Shown here: in pieces, positions 17,882 through 26,532 of the stretch
How positions within the stretch are numbered: the first letter of the stretch is position 1
How the letters are laid out: every line of letters starts with the position of its first letter
Origin: Marinobacter piscis
Lineage (GTDB): Bacteria > Pseudomonadota > Gammaproteobacteria > Pseudomonadales > Oleiphilaceae
Length of the DNA: 64,000 bases
Assembly (NCBI RefSeq): GCF_007671655.1
Contig: NZ_VCGX01000001.1
Coordinates: 549,917 to 613,916 of the forward strand
Direction: 5' to 3'
Notes under the pieces: generated by a model
Told to the model about the DNA's origin: nothing
The model's database searches: none
The model's input: the letters and a program-made list of their open reading frames with translations, nothing else
Translations under genes and position numbers: made by a program

Positions 17882-19552
17882 GTGGAGGTTATCGTTTTGG
17901 ATAAAGAGAACCCTTTGAACATTCGCCCTGCAGCCACTCTGGCTTTGGTAAGAGATACCGCTGAGGGTATCGAAATACTGCTGCTGCAACGCACATGGGA
18001 TGCAGTATTTCTGCCCGGCTATTTCGTTTTCCCTGGAGGCGCGGTGGATCAGGAAGAAGCCCGGGGACGCCAGCATGCCGCTGGCCTCAGAGATACCGAA
18101 ATCAGCCATACCATGAGTCTGGGCGAAGGCGGTGTGGATTATATGCTGGCAGCCGTTCGTGAATGCTTTGAAGAAGCTGGCATCCTGGTAGCGGTTGATG
18201 CAGACAAACGCTCCATCAGCATAGACCACCCGGCCCATAATGAGCGCACCTCTGTATTCAAAGGCGAGGTGTCCCTGGCGGATCTGTGTGAGCGCCACCA
18301 GCTGACCATCCCTCTGGACAGACTGGCTTACCTGGCCCACTGGATAACACCTCCGGGCCCGCCCCGGCGCTTTGATACCCGCTTCTTTGTTACCCAGGCG
18401 CCCGAGAACCAGTTCGCTCACCATGACGGTGAGGAAACCATAGACCATATATGGATCAGCCCTGCGCAGGCACTTGAAGAGCACCGTTCGGGCGAGCGCC
18501 TGATGACGTTACCTACGGTAAAAACCCTGCGGGTGCTACGCGACTTCGACAATGTTGAGACCCTGATGCGCTATGCCTGGGCCAACCCACCCGAGCCCTA
18601 CCCCAGCCAGCCCTGGCCGGCGATTCAACGGGGTAAACCCGTGCTGCTGGAACCCGGCTCGCCGGCATACGATGAAGCTGCCAAGCTCGACCCCGAGGCT
18701 GAGGGCACAACGAAAGCAGAAATCATTCCCGGTGAACCCGTTGAAGTTGCCGCTGGCGTCATTCGCCTTACAGCACCTAACCCCGGCGTGATGACAGGTC
18801 CGGGAACCAATACCTACATCCTGGGCCATGAGCGCTTTACCGTGCTGGACCCGGGCCCGGATCATAGCGGGCATATTGAACAGATCCTGGAGATCACACA
18901 AGGGAAAATTGATTCCGTGGTGGTCACTCACACCCACCTGGATCACTCACCTGGAACCCGGTCCCTGAAAGAAAAAACCGGGTGCAGGCTGTACGGCTGG
19001 CCTGCACCTGCTGGCGCTTCCCAGGACCAGATGTTTGTTCCGGATGAGCAGCCTGAGCACGGCAGCTTCATCAAAACCGATGCGGGGACACTGAAGACAC
19101 TGTATACACCCGGGCATGCGTCCAACCATCTTTGCTTTTTGCTGATTGAGCAGGAGATGCTGTTTTCCGGGGACCACATCATGCAGGGCTCTACCGTGGT
19201 CATAAATCCGCCTGACGGCGATATGAAGGCGTATCTGGAATCGCTTTACAGCCTGTTGGCGGAGCCCATTCACTTCATTGCCCCTGCCCATGGTTTCCTC
19301 ATGGGGCAGCCGGCAACCATCATTGATTACCTGATTACCCATCGCCTGGCACGAGAGCACAAAGTGGCGCAGGCACTGGATAAACTGGCCCCGGTTGACC
19401 TCAAAGATCTGACCCGCAAAGCCTATGGCGATGTGCCCACTGCGATTCACGGAGTCGCTGCCCGGTCAGCACTGGCACACCTGCTTAAGCTCGAAGCGGA
19501 TGGCCGGGCCGTACAGAAAAACAGCCTCTGGCATGCCACGCCGGATACCTGA
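17882..19552 (+). CDS. Nudix hydrolase-metallo-beta-lactamase fold fusion protein
   Basis: A 556-residue two-domain protein. The N-terminal half (about 10-225) is Nudix-like: FPGGAVDQ followed by a Nudix box ending AAVRECFEEAGI. The C-terminal half (about 275-550) is a metallo-beta-lactamase fold with the metal motif THTHLDHSPG, then TPGHASNH and FSGDHIMQGS, similar to LACTB2-type proteins. Two starts are possible: GTG 17882, or TTG 17897, which has a GGAGG ribosome binding site 8 bp upstream; the latter (551 residues) is more likely. Both domains suggest cleaning up nucleotide or CoA-type metabolites, but the substrate is unknown. Confidence 0.85.
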   Translation: MEVIVLDKENPLNIRPAATLALVRDTAEGIEILLLQRTWDAVFLPGYFVFPGGAVDQEEARGRQHAAGLRDTEISHTMSLGEGGVDYMLAAVRECFEEAGILVAVDADKRSISIDHPAHNERTSVFKGEVSLADLCERHQLTIPLDRLAYLAHWITPPGPPRRFDTRFFVTQAPENQFAHHDGEETIDHIWISPAQALEEHRSGERLMTLPTVKTLRVLRDFDNVETLMRYAWANPPEPYPSQPWPAIQRGKPVLLEPGSPAYDEAAKLDPEAEGTTKAEIIPGEPVEVAAGVIRLTAPNPGVMTGPGTNTYILGHERFTVLDPGPDHSGHIEQILEITQGKIDSVVVTHTHLDHSPGTRSLKEKTGCRLYGWPAPAGASQDQMFVPDEQPEHGSFIKTDAGTLKTLYTPGHASNHLCFLLIEQEMLFSGDHIMQGSTVVINPPDGDMKAYLESLYSLLAEPIHFIAPAHGFLMGQPATIIDYLITHRLAREHKVAQALDKLAPVDLKDLTRKAYGDVPTAIHGVAARSALAHLLKLEADGRAVQKNSLWHATPDT

Positions 19553-19561
19553 ACCATTTGC

Positions 19562-19594
19562 GCCGGCAGAGACTGCCCCGTCTGCCGGCTTTTA
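19562..19594 (+). terminator. Rho-independent terminator after the Nudix-MBL gene
   Basis: A 9-bp perfect stem (GCCGGCAGA/TCTGCCGGC) with a 10-base loop is followed by TTTT, 10 bp after the stop. It also abuts the stop of the minus-strand Pmp3-like gene. Confidence 0.7.
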
Positions 19595-19595
19595 C

Positions 19596-19754
19596 CTACT
19601 TCTTCGCGATAATGTACACCGCGTGCACTATGCCGGGAATGTATCCGAGAATGGTCAGTAGTATGTTGATCCAGAAGTGTTTGCCAATCCCCACCTGCAA
19701 AAATACACCCAGGGGTGGTAACAAGATTGCAATCAGAATGCGTAAAAGGTCCAT
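19596..19754 (-). CDS. Pmp3/YqaE (UPF0057) family membrane peptide
   Basis: A 52-residue protein of two hydrophobic helices. The family pattern is unmistakable: ILLPPLGVFLQVG, then FWINILLTILGYIPGIVHA and a short Lys tail (YIIAKK). Pmp3 proteins are small plasma-membrane proteolipids linked to salt and cation stress. It was found by reading the minus strand between the Nudix-MBL gene and the next plus-strand gene. A start at ATG 19754 has an upstream AAGGAG ribosome binding site. Confidence 0.88.
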   Translation of the reverse strand: MDLLRILIAILLPPLGVFLQVGIGKHFWINILLTILGYIPGIVHAVYIIAKK

Positions 19755-19926
19755 AGTGCTCCTTCCATCTGCCGGTTATAACGGATAAGGATTCTGTAAC
19801 ATTACCCTGTATGGCACCATTATTTATTACCACACTCTGAAAATGGCATTAAACCTTGGTTATTACCAGATTCAGAGCCCGAATTTCCCTTTATACTTAC
19901 CGTTTTTCGATACTCTGTGAGGAATC

Positions 19927-21306
19927 ATGCTGCTTTCCCGCTTGCAAAAGCCGGCCGGCCTTTCAGTCACTCTCTGTCTGTATCTGCTGGCTCTGCCTGC
20001 GAATGTACTGGCAGAGTCATCCGAGAACACACAACAGACGCAATCCTCCCGGGAAATTCTGCTGGCAGAACTGGCAGAGGACGAAAGCGTTCAGGATGTG
20101 GAGCAATCCGAGCCGCTGCAAGGCTCCCGCACGTCCGGGAAAAAAACCACTCCGGAAATTAAGAGCATACAGCCAGAGGCTGCGCCCACACCCAATAAAG
20201 TCGCACCGGACATTGATCTGAAAGAAGTGGCTCCGGCACCGGCTCCCGAGCCCCCGGCAGAGCCGGGCAGTGATAAGATTCCTGACTCCACGGCAACAGA
20301 GGCCCCGCCTGAAGAAGCGGCCCCGGAGCCGGAAAAAGCAGAGCCAGCCAGTGACCTGATTTTACTTGGCAATGAGGTTTTGCCCGGCACCTCCACGCGT
20401 CTGGCCTGGTCCCCCGGCATTCAGATTGCCGGCCTGTCACAGCCCACGCCGGTACTGGTCGTGAATGGCGCCAATACCGGACCGACCCTGTGCCTGACCA
20501 GCACCATTCATGGCGATGAACTCAACGGCATCGAAATTATCCGCCAGACACTCTACGACCTGGACCCTGCAAAGCTCAGTGGCAGTGTCATCGGTATTCC
20601 CATCGTGAACCTGTCGGGGTTCCAGCAGGGCAGCCGCTACCTGCCTGATCGTCGTGACCTGAACCGGTACTTCCCCGGCAACCCGAATGGCAGCCTGGCG
20701 GGTCGCATAGCGCACTCGCTTTTCACCAACATAATCCAGCATTGCGATATGCTGGTCGATATCCACACAGGCTCACTGAAGCGCACCAACCTGCCCCAGC
20801 TTCGTGCCGATATGAACAACCCTGCTGTGGCAGAGTTTACCCGCGGCTTTGACAGAATGGCCGTGGTGCATAGCAGTGGGTCGCCGGGAATGCTCCGCAC
20901 GGCGGCGACCGATGCCGGCATCCGGGCAGTAACAATGGAAGCTGGCGAATCCCTGCGGGTACAGGAGCACCAGATTGATGCCGGGGTAAACAGCCTGGCC
21001 AGCCTGATGGAAAAGCAGGACATGGTTTCCCGCATGTTTGTGTGGGGCAATCCCGAACCCGTGTATTACGACTCAACCTGGGTAAGAGCCGACCATGGAG
21101 GTATCCTGTTCAGTGATGTAAAACTGGGCGCAAAAGTATCCCGGGGTCAGGTTCTTGGCTATGTTGCTGATCCGATCACCAATGCCCAGCACCCGATTCA
21201 CGCCAGCAGCGATGGCCGGATCATCGGCATGGCAGTGGACCAGGTCGTGATGGCTGGCTTTGCCGCCTACCACATTGGCACAGAAGCAAAAATTCCGGGA
21301 GAATAG
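19927..21306 (+). CDS. Exported succinylglutamate desuccinylase/aspartoacylase-family protein
   Basis: A 459-residue exported protein. A signal peptide (about 1-29, ending NVLA) is followed by a low-complexity acidic, Pro/Ala/Glu-rich linker to about 140. The catalytic domain follows: the zinc motif IHGDELNGIE near 200, LNRYFPGNP near 247, and DIHTGS near 280, typical of the AstE/AspA branch of M14 zinc carboxypeptidases. The substrate is unknown; export makes a role in amino-acid catabolism unlikely and suggests action on peptides or acylated compounds in the periplasm. The disordered linker may span the cell wall or hold the enzyme to a surface. Confidence 0.82.
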   Translation: MLLSRLQKPAGLSVTLCLYLLALPANVLAESSENTQQTQSSREILLAELAEDESVQDVEQSEPLQGSRTSGKKTTPEIKSIQPEAAPTPNKVAPDIDLKEVAPAPAPEPPAEPGSDKIPDSTATEAPPEEAAPEPEKAEPASDLILLGNEVLPGTSTRLAWSPGIQIAGLSQPTPVLVVNGANTGPTLCLTSTIHGDELNGIEIIRQTLYDLDPAKLSGSVIGIPIVNLSGFQQGSRYLPDRRDLNRYFPGNPNGSLAGRIAHSLFTNIIQHCDMLVDIHTGSLKRTNLPQLRADMNNPAVAEFTRGFDRMAVVHSSGSPGMLRTAATDAGIRAVTMEAGESLRVQEHQIDAGVNSLASLMEKQDMVSRMFVWGNPEPVYYDSTWVRADHGGILFSDVKLGAKVSRGQVLGYVADPITNAQHPIHASSDGRIIGMAVDQVVMAGFAAYHIGTEAKIPGE

Positions 21307-21364
21307 TATCCTTTGCGGACCCGATTTCTGTGCCACTGTTCTGATAAATACTTAAGGAGCCATC

Positions 21365-21748
21365 ATGTTCAAGAAGACCTCTGCTCCCTCTCGCCTGGTG
21401 TGGGCTTTGCCATTGCTGGTTTTGGCGTTTATGGCACTCAGTTTGCCCGCGAGCGCCCAGAGTGAGGCGGAGCCGGAGCTTAAAACCCCGGACGCTATTA
21501 AAGAGGTAGAGATCAGCCCGGGCACTACCAGCAGTGGCGCGGCGGGCGCGGCTGGCAAAAGTGAATCCGGTGTCTGCGAGCGCCCGGAACAATGGCTTTA
21601 TGCCCGGGCGTACGAACAAGGTGACATGGCATTTCACGGCAGCAAAGTCTGGAAAGCCATTAAAGACAACACAGGTGATATGCCAGGCATGAACGAGCCA
21701 CCCAGCTGGGAGTTGGTGGATGGCCACTGTGCGGTTACCGGGCAATAA
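21365..21748 (+). CDS. Exported small protein with chitin-binding-like (CBM5/12) domain
   Basis: A 127-residue protein with a signal peptide (about 1-35, ending PASAQS), a short variable region, and a C-terminal domain of about 50 residues resembling CBM5/12 modules: WLYARAYEQGDMAFHGSKVW with a later Trp in PSWELV. The aromatic spacing is that of carbohydrate-binding modules normally attached to chitinases. No catalytic domain is present. It lies 58 bp after the M14-type gene and may be co-expressed; good ribosome binding site (AAGGAG). Confidence 0.7.
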   Translation: MFKKTSAPSRLVWALPLLVLAFMALSLPASAQSEAEPELKTPDAIKEVEISPGTTSSGAAGAAGKSESGVCERPEQWLYARAYEQGDMAFHGSKVWKAIKDNTGDMPGMNEPPSWELVDGHCAVTGQ

Positions 21749-21749
21749 C

Positions 21750-22931
21750 TCACCGCCTGGCGGGCAGGGCCGATTCAATGCGTTGCAGCACATCGGCCAG
21801 CACCGCTCTGGGGCACCCGATGTTCAGCCGCATAAAGCCACTGCCCTGCTCGCCAAACGACTGGCCCGGGTTCATGCCTACGCCCGCGTCCTGCACAAAA
21901 AAGTGCTTCAGAGCCGCATCATCCAGATGCAGTCCCCGGCAATCCAGCCATACCAGATAGGTGCCTTCCGGCGCCCGGGTCCGAATGCCTGGCAACCGGG
22001 CGTTAACAGTGTCCACCACAAAATCCCGGTTTTCCTGTAAATACGCCATCAGGCTATCCATCCAGGAGGCACCGTAGCGATAGCCGGCCTCGAAACCGGC
22101 AATGCTGAAGGGGTTACACTGCGGCAGGTGCATGGAATCAAAGACGGTTGCCATGGCCTGACGCTGCTCCGGGTCTGTTATTACCAGAGCAGAGAGCCCC
22201 AGCCCGGGTATGTTAAAGCTCTTGCTCGGTGCCACCGCCGTTATCAGCGCATCCTCCGGCCCGGCCAGGGTAGCCAGCATCCGGTGACGAGGCCCGTCCG
22301 GGAACGTGAGATCGCAGTGGATCTCATCGGAGATCACCGTCAACCCATGTCGGCGGGCAATACCCAGCACAGCCGTAAGCTCTTGCTCCGACCAGACCCG
22401 GCCCACGGGATTGTGCGGTGAGCACAACATCAGGACTTTAGCCTCCGGGCGCGCGGCGCAGACCTCCAGGTGTTCCAGGTCCATTCGATAATGGCCGGTC
22501 TCATCACTCACCAATGGATTTTCAATAACCGACCGGCCACTGAGTCGGACAGCACTGAAAAAGGGCGGGTACACGGGCGGCTGAACAATCACCCCCTCCC
22601 CCGGAGCCGCATAGGCCATACAGGCTGCGTGCAGGGATGGCACAACCCCTGGCGCCATCAATATCCACTCACGCTGAATGTCCCAGCCATGGCGTTCACG
22701 GAACCAGTCCATCATTGCCTGGAACAGACTCTCAGGAAACAACGTATAGCCATAAACCGGATGCGCGGCACGCTCTGAAAGCGCCCGGGTCACTGCCTCT
22801 GGTGCCGCAAAGTCCATGTCCGCCACCCACACAGGAACGACATCGTCGCGACCAAATACGGCTTTGCGAACGTCGTATTTTACCGAGCAGGTATGTTCGC
22901 GATTAATGGGCTGATCAAACGGGTTTGTCAC
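21750..22931 (-). CDS. MalY/PatB-family cystathionine beta-lyase (PLP aminotransferase fold)
   Basis: A 393-residue fold-type I PLP enzyme of the MalY/PatB C-S lyase group. Characteristic sequences: VPVWVADMDFAAPEAV near the start, MLCSPHNPVGRVWS, VISDEIHCDLTF, and the PLP-Lys motif APSKSFNIPGL. Such enzymes cleave cystathionine and related thioethers. I placed the start at GTG 22931, which has a GGAG ribosome binding site and gives the family N-terminus (MTNPFDQPINREHT); the frame stays open upstream to 23000 but that extension has no family similarity. It ends 1 bp from the CBM-like gene, convergent. Confidence 0.88.
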   Translation of the reverse strand: MTNPFDQPINREHTCSVKYDVRKAVFGRDDVVPVWVADMDFAAPEAVTRALSERAAHPVYGYTLFPESLFQAMMDWFRERHGWDIQREWILMAPGVVPSLHAACMAYAAPGEGVIVQPPVYPPFFSAVRLSGRSVIENPLVSDETGHYRMDLEHLEVCAARPEAKVLMLCSPHNPVGRVWSEQELTAVLGIARRHGLTVISDEIHCDLTFPDGPRHRMLATLAGPEDALITAVAPSKSFNIPGLGLSALVITDPEQRQAMATVFDSMHLPQCNPFSIAGFEAGYRYGASWMDSLMAYLQENRDFVVDTVNARLPGIRTRAPEGTYLVWLDCRGLHLDDAALKHFFVQDAGVGMNPGQSFGEQGSGFMRLNIGCPRAVLADVLQRIESALPARR

Positions 22932-23029
22932 TATAGAGCTCCATAACGGGGGTATAATCGGATGCGCCGGATTATTGTGGCCGGGTCTTGTTACCATCAC
23001 AACCCAAGGGTTTATAAAAGGAAAACCGG

Positions 23030-23920
23030 ATGTCTGAAACAGTTGCAGTGGTTAACGCTGCCCGCCCTAATTTTCTGATTCTTGCCCCCCTCTGCGTCGG
23101 ACTGGGTGTGGCAGTGGCCTGGCAACAAGGTGAGGCTCCGGTGCTGATGGACACGCTGCTGGTCTTTATGGGTGCAGTGCTGGCCCATGCTGCGGTAAAC
23201 CTGCTTAACGAGTATGAGGATTTTGTGTCAGGGCTGGATTTTCTGACAACGCGAACACCGTTTTCAGGTGGCAGCGGCGCTCTCCCAAACGTTCCAGGTG
23301 CCGCAAAACGTGTACTCGCAGCTGCCCTCGGCACTCTGAGCCTGGCTATCCTCATCGGAGTCTTCTTTCTCTGGCACCGGGGGCTTCCCATGCTGGTCCT
23401 GGGAGTCGCCGGCGTTGTACTGGTGCTTTCTTACACCCGCTGGATTACCCGCTTGCCCCTGCTGTGCCTGCTCGCTCCCGGCATTGGCTTCGGACCGGTG
23501 ATGATCCTGGGCACGCTGGTGGCACTGGGCGCAAAGCTGGATGCCACCGCTGTTACCGTTTCCATGGTCAGCCTGCTGCTGGTAAGCGAGTTGTTGCTGA
23601 TCAACCAGATACCGGACGCCGAAGCAGATCGCAAGGCGGGTCGCCGGCACCTGGTTATCACCCTTGGCGCCCCGGGGGCAACACGGCTGGTGTCGTTATT
23701 GTTCCTGTTAGCCTATACCGTTCTGATAACCGGCATACTTACCGGCTGGTTGCCACTGATGTCCGTGCTGTCACTGGCAACCGCGCCTTTTGCGTTCTGG
23801 CTTTGCTGGAAACTGCCCGCCGCTGTTTATCACCCAGATACACTCAATATGTTGCTGGGCACCAATGTAGCGATTCTGCTGGCAACCCTGGCCCTGCTTA
23901 TTGCCGGCCTGAGCCTGTAA
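23030..23920 (+). CDS. UbiA-family prenyltransferase
   Basis: A 296-residue integral membrane protein of the UbiA superfamily with about eight hydrophobic segments. The two aspartate-rich motifs that hold the magnesium-diphosphate are visible: NLLNEYEDFVSGLD near 62-75 and IPDAEADRKAGRR near 197-209. The layout is closest to MenA-like 1,4-dihydroxy-2-naphthoate prenyltransferases, but no menaquinone genes are nearby, so the acceptor is left open. It has a good ribosome binding site (AAAGGAAA) and is divergent from the MalY-type gene. Confidence 0.82.
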   Translation: MSETVAVVNAARPNFLILAPLCVGLGVAVAWQQGEAPVLMDTLLVFMGAVLAHAAVNLLNEYEDFVSGLDFLTTRTPFSGGSGALPNVPGAAKRVLAAALGTLSLAILIGVFFLWHRGLPMLVLGVAGVVLVLSYTRWITRLPLLCLLAPGIGFGPVMILGTLVALGAKLDATAVTVSMVSLLLVSELLLINQIPDAEADRKAGRRHLVITLGAPGATRLVSLLFLLAYTVLITGILTGWLPLMSVLSLATAPFAFWLCWKLPAAVYHPDTLNMLLGTNVAILLATLALLIAGLSL

Positions 23921-24024
23921 GCCGGAAGGCCGGCAATAAAACATGCCCCTTGCATGTACGTGGTTTTTGAACGAAGGTGAAAACAGATATTTTCTGATTT
24001 TACTCTCGATACGGAGGTCTGTTC

Positions 24025-26526
24025 ATGAGCGTACTTTTTCTGCTCATCAGTGCCCTGATTCTGATCTATGTGGGCGTTGGGGGTACAACCGCGGCTGTGG
24101 TGATGTCCCTCGCCACCCTGGCTGGCGTGTTTCAGGATGAATGGCACCTTGCCAGTGTCCTGTTTGGCGGCCTTTTCCTGGCTCTGGCGCTGATTCTGGT
24201 TATTCCCAGCGACCTGCGCCTCGATAAATTCAGCCGTCCGTTACTGGGCTGGGTTCGCAGTCGCCTCCCCAGGCTCTCCTCCACCGAAGAGGAAGCCCTG
24301 AAGTCCGGCTCCGTCGACTGGGACGGTGAGCTTTTCTCCGGTAAACCGCAATGGTCAAAACTTCTGGATGCCCGGCCGGCCCACCTGAGCAGTGAGGAGC
24401 AGGCGTTTCTTGACGGTCCAGTGGAAGAGTTGTGCGCCATGCTCGATGACTGGAAGATCACCCACGAGCATTACGACCTGCCCGAGAAAGCCTGGAAGTT
24501 TATCCGTGACAATGGTTTTTTCGGGCTGGTGATCCCGAAAGAAGACGGCGGCCTGGGTTTCTCCAACACTGCTCACTCAGAAATCGTCATGAAGATCTCC
24601 ACCCGCAGCGTGTCGGCAGCGGTCACCGTGATGGTCCCCAACTCCCTCGGTCCGGGTGAGTTGCTGATGCACTACGGCACCGACGAGCAGAAAAAACACT
24701 ACCTGCCAAGATTATCCGGTGGTGAGGAGATACCCTGCTTTGCCCTCACCTCGCCTGTTGCGGGTTCCGATGCGGGCGCCATTCCAGACAAGGGCATTGT
24801 TTGCAAAGGCCAATGGAACGGCGAAGAAGTTCTGGGCCTGAAAGTGACCTGGAACAAACGCTATATCACCCTGGCCCCGGTGGCGACACTGATTGGCCTG
24901 GCCATCAAAGTCTATGACCCGGAAAGCCTTCTGGGCGATAACGCCGATATTGGTGTGACCTGTGTTCTGGTTCCACGTGAAACCGAGGGCGTGCATGCCG
25001 GCGCAAGGCATCTGCCCATGAACACCGTGTTCATGAATGGCCCCACCTGGGGCGATGAGGTGTTCATCCCCATGGATCAGGTGATTGGTGGCCAGGAGAT
25101 GCTTGGCAAAGGCTGGACCATGCTACTGGAGTGCCTGTCCATAGGGCGCTCTATTTCCCTGCCGGCACTGGGCACAGGTGCCGGTAAGGTGGCCAGCCTG
25201 GCCACCGGGTCCTACGCCTACACCCGGGAGCAATTTGGCCGATCCATCAGCCAGTTTGAAGGGGTACAGGAAGCTCTGGAGCCCATCGCCGGCTATACCT
25301 ATATGATGGACGCCGCACGCCTGCTGACGTCCGGCATGCTCGACCGCGGCGTTCGGCCAGCGGTACCCTCGGCTTTACTGAAATACCGCAACACCGACCT
25401 GATGCGGGAAGTAATCAATCACGCTATGGATGTGGTGGCCGGCCGCGGTGTAATTACCGGCCCCCGTAACTTCATGGCCCGGGCCTATAACGCTGTTCCC
25501 ATTGGAATCACGGTGGAAGGCGCAAACATCCTGACCCGCAGCCTGATGGTATTCGGCCAGGGTGCGATCCGCTGTCACCCGTTTATTGTGGAAGAGATTG
25601 CTGCCGCGGGTATGGAAGATGAAAACCAGGCCGCGAAGAAATTTGACGGCATCTTCTACAAGCATCTGGCTCACACCACACGCAACGCCCTACGGGCACT
25701 GGTTCTGGGCCTGACGGGCGGGCTGCCTGAGCCGGTTCCGGCCCGGGGCAACATCAAATCCTCTTACCGCCAGCTTGGCCGCTTCTCCGCCGCATTTGCG
25801 CTGATGACCGATGTAACCCTGCTCTCCGTCGGGGGTGGCCTCAAAGCCCGGCAACGCCTGTCCGGCCGTATGGCGGACAGTCTGGTGCACCTGTATTACG
25901 CCTCGGCAGTGATCAAGCAATGGCACGAAGAGGGCTACCCGGATAACCAGCGCCCAGTGGTCGAGTGGTGCCTGCAGTCCTGCCTGCGGGACCTGCAGCA
26001 CTCCATGCGTGAAGCCATTATCAACTTCCCGGTGCGGGCCCTGCGCTGGCCACTGCGTTTGCTGGTGTTCCCGCTTGGCGCCACAGGTCTTAACGGCCCG
26101 GACGATAAACTGGGAGCTCGCGTTGCGACCAGCATTGTCGAAGACACACCGCTGCGCAAGCGCATCAGCCGTGGTGCCTACACCACCCAGGACCCGGACG
26201 ACCCGCTTGGCCGGGTGCTGAACGCCTACAAGCTGGCCAACGAAACCGCCGATATGCGCAGCCGCCTGCACGATGCGGTTCGCAAACATGACGAAGACGA
26301 TCTCGACGGGATTTCGCTACTGATGGGTCATGAGCGCAAAAAACTGGTGGACTGGGCCTGCGCAGAAGGCGTTGTGACGGCTGATGAGTGCGATAAGCTT
26401 GAGGAAGCACTCACGGCTCTGTACGACGTTATCCGGGTCGATGCCTTTGATGAAGAAGGCCTGAAAGCCCTGTCCCGATGCGCCAAGGGTAAACGCAAAG
26501 TGGTTGAACGCCCGGCAGACGAATAG
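24025..26526 (+). CDS. fadE: FadE-type acyl-CoA dehydrogenase
   Basis: An 833-residue FAD-dependent acyl-CoA dehydrogenase that starts beta-oxidation. It matches the long gammaproteobacterial FadE (814 in E. coli), having an N-terminal hydrophobic region (about 1-60) that anchors it to the membrane, then the acyl-CoA dehydrogenase core (FFGLVIPKEDGGLGFS near 170, CFALTSPVAGSDAG near 240, REQFGRSISQFEGVQEALEPIAG near 410) and a FadE-specific C-terminal extension. It stands alone with a strong GGAGG ribosome binding site. Confidence 0.95.
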   Translation: MSVLFLLISALILIYVGVGGTTAAVVMSLATLAGVFQDEWHLASVLFGGLFLALALILVIPSDLRLDKFSRPLLGWVRSRLPRLSSTEEEALKSGSVDWDGELFSGKPQWSKLLDARPAHLSSEEQAFLDGPVEELCAMLDDWKITHEHYDLPEKAWKFIRDNGFFGLVIPKEDGGLGFSNTAHSEIVMKISTRSVSAAVTVMVPNSLGPGELLMHYGTDEQKKHYLPRLSGGEEIPCFALTSPVAGSDAGAIPDKGIVCKGQWNGEEVLGLKVTWNKRYITLAPVATLIGLAIKVYDPESLLGDNADIGVTCVLVPRETEGVHAGARHLPMNTVFMNGPTWGDEVFIPMDQVIGGQEMLGKGWTMLLECLSIGRSISLPALGTGAGKVASLATGSYAYTREQFGRSISQFEGVQEALEPIAGYTYMMDAARLLTSGMLDRGVRPAVPSALLKYRNTDLMREVINHAMDVVAGRGVITGPRNFMARAYNAVPIGITVEGANILTRSLMVFGQGAIRCHPFIVEEIAAAGMEDENQAAKKFDGIFYKHLAHTTRNALRALVLGLTGGLPEPVPARGNIKSSYRQLGRFSAAFALMTDVTLLSVGGGLKARQRLSGRMADSLVHLYYASAVIKQWHEEGYPDNQRPVVEWCLQSCLRDLQHSMREAIINFPVRALRWPLRLLVFPLGATGLNGPDDKLGARVATSIVEDTPLRKRISRGAYTTQDPDDPLGRVLNAYKLANETADMRSRLHDAVRKHDEDDLDGISLLMGHERKKLVDWACAEGVVTADECDKLEEALTALYDVIRVDAFDEEGLKALSRCAKGKRKVVERPADE

Positions 26527-26532
26527 CCGGGA

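Noticed and set aside
23890..23935. Long GC-rich hairpin at the end of the UbiA-family gene
   Set aside because: It overlaps the coding end and is followed by AATAAAAC rather than a T-tract, so a terminator is not supported.
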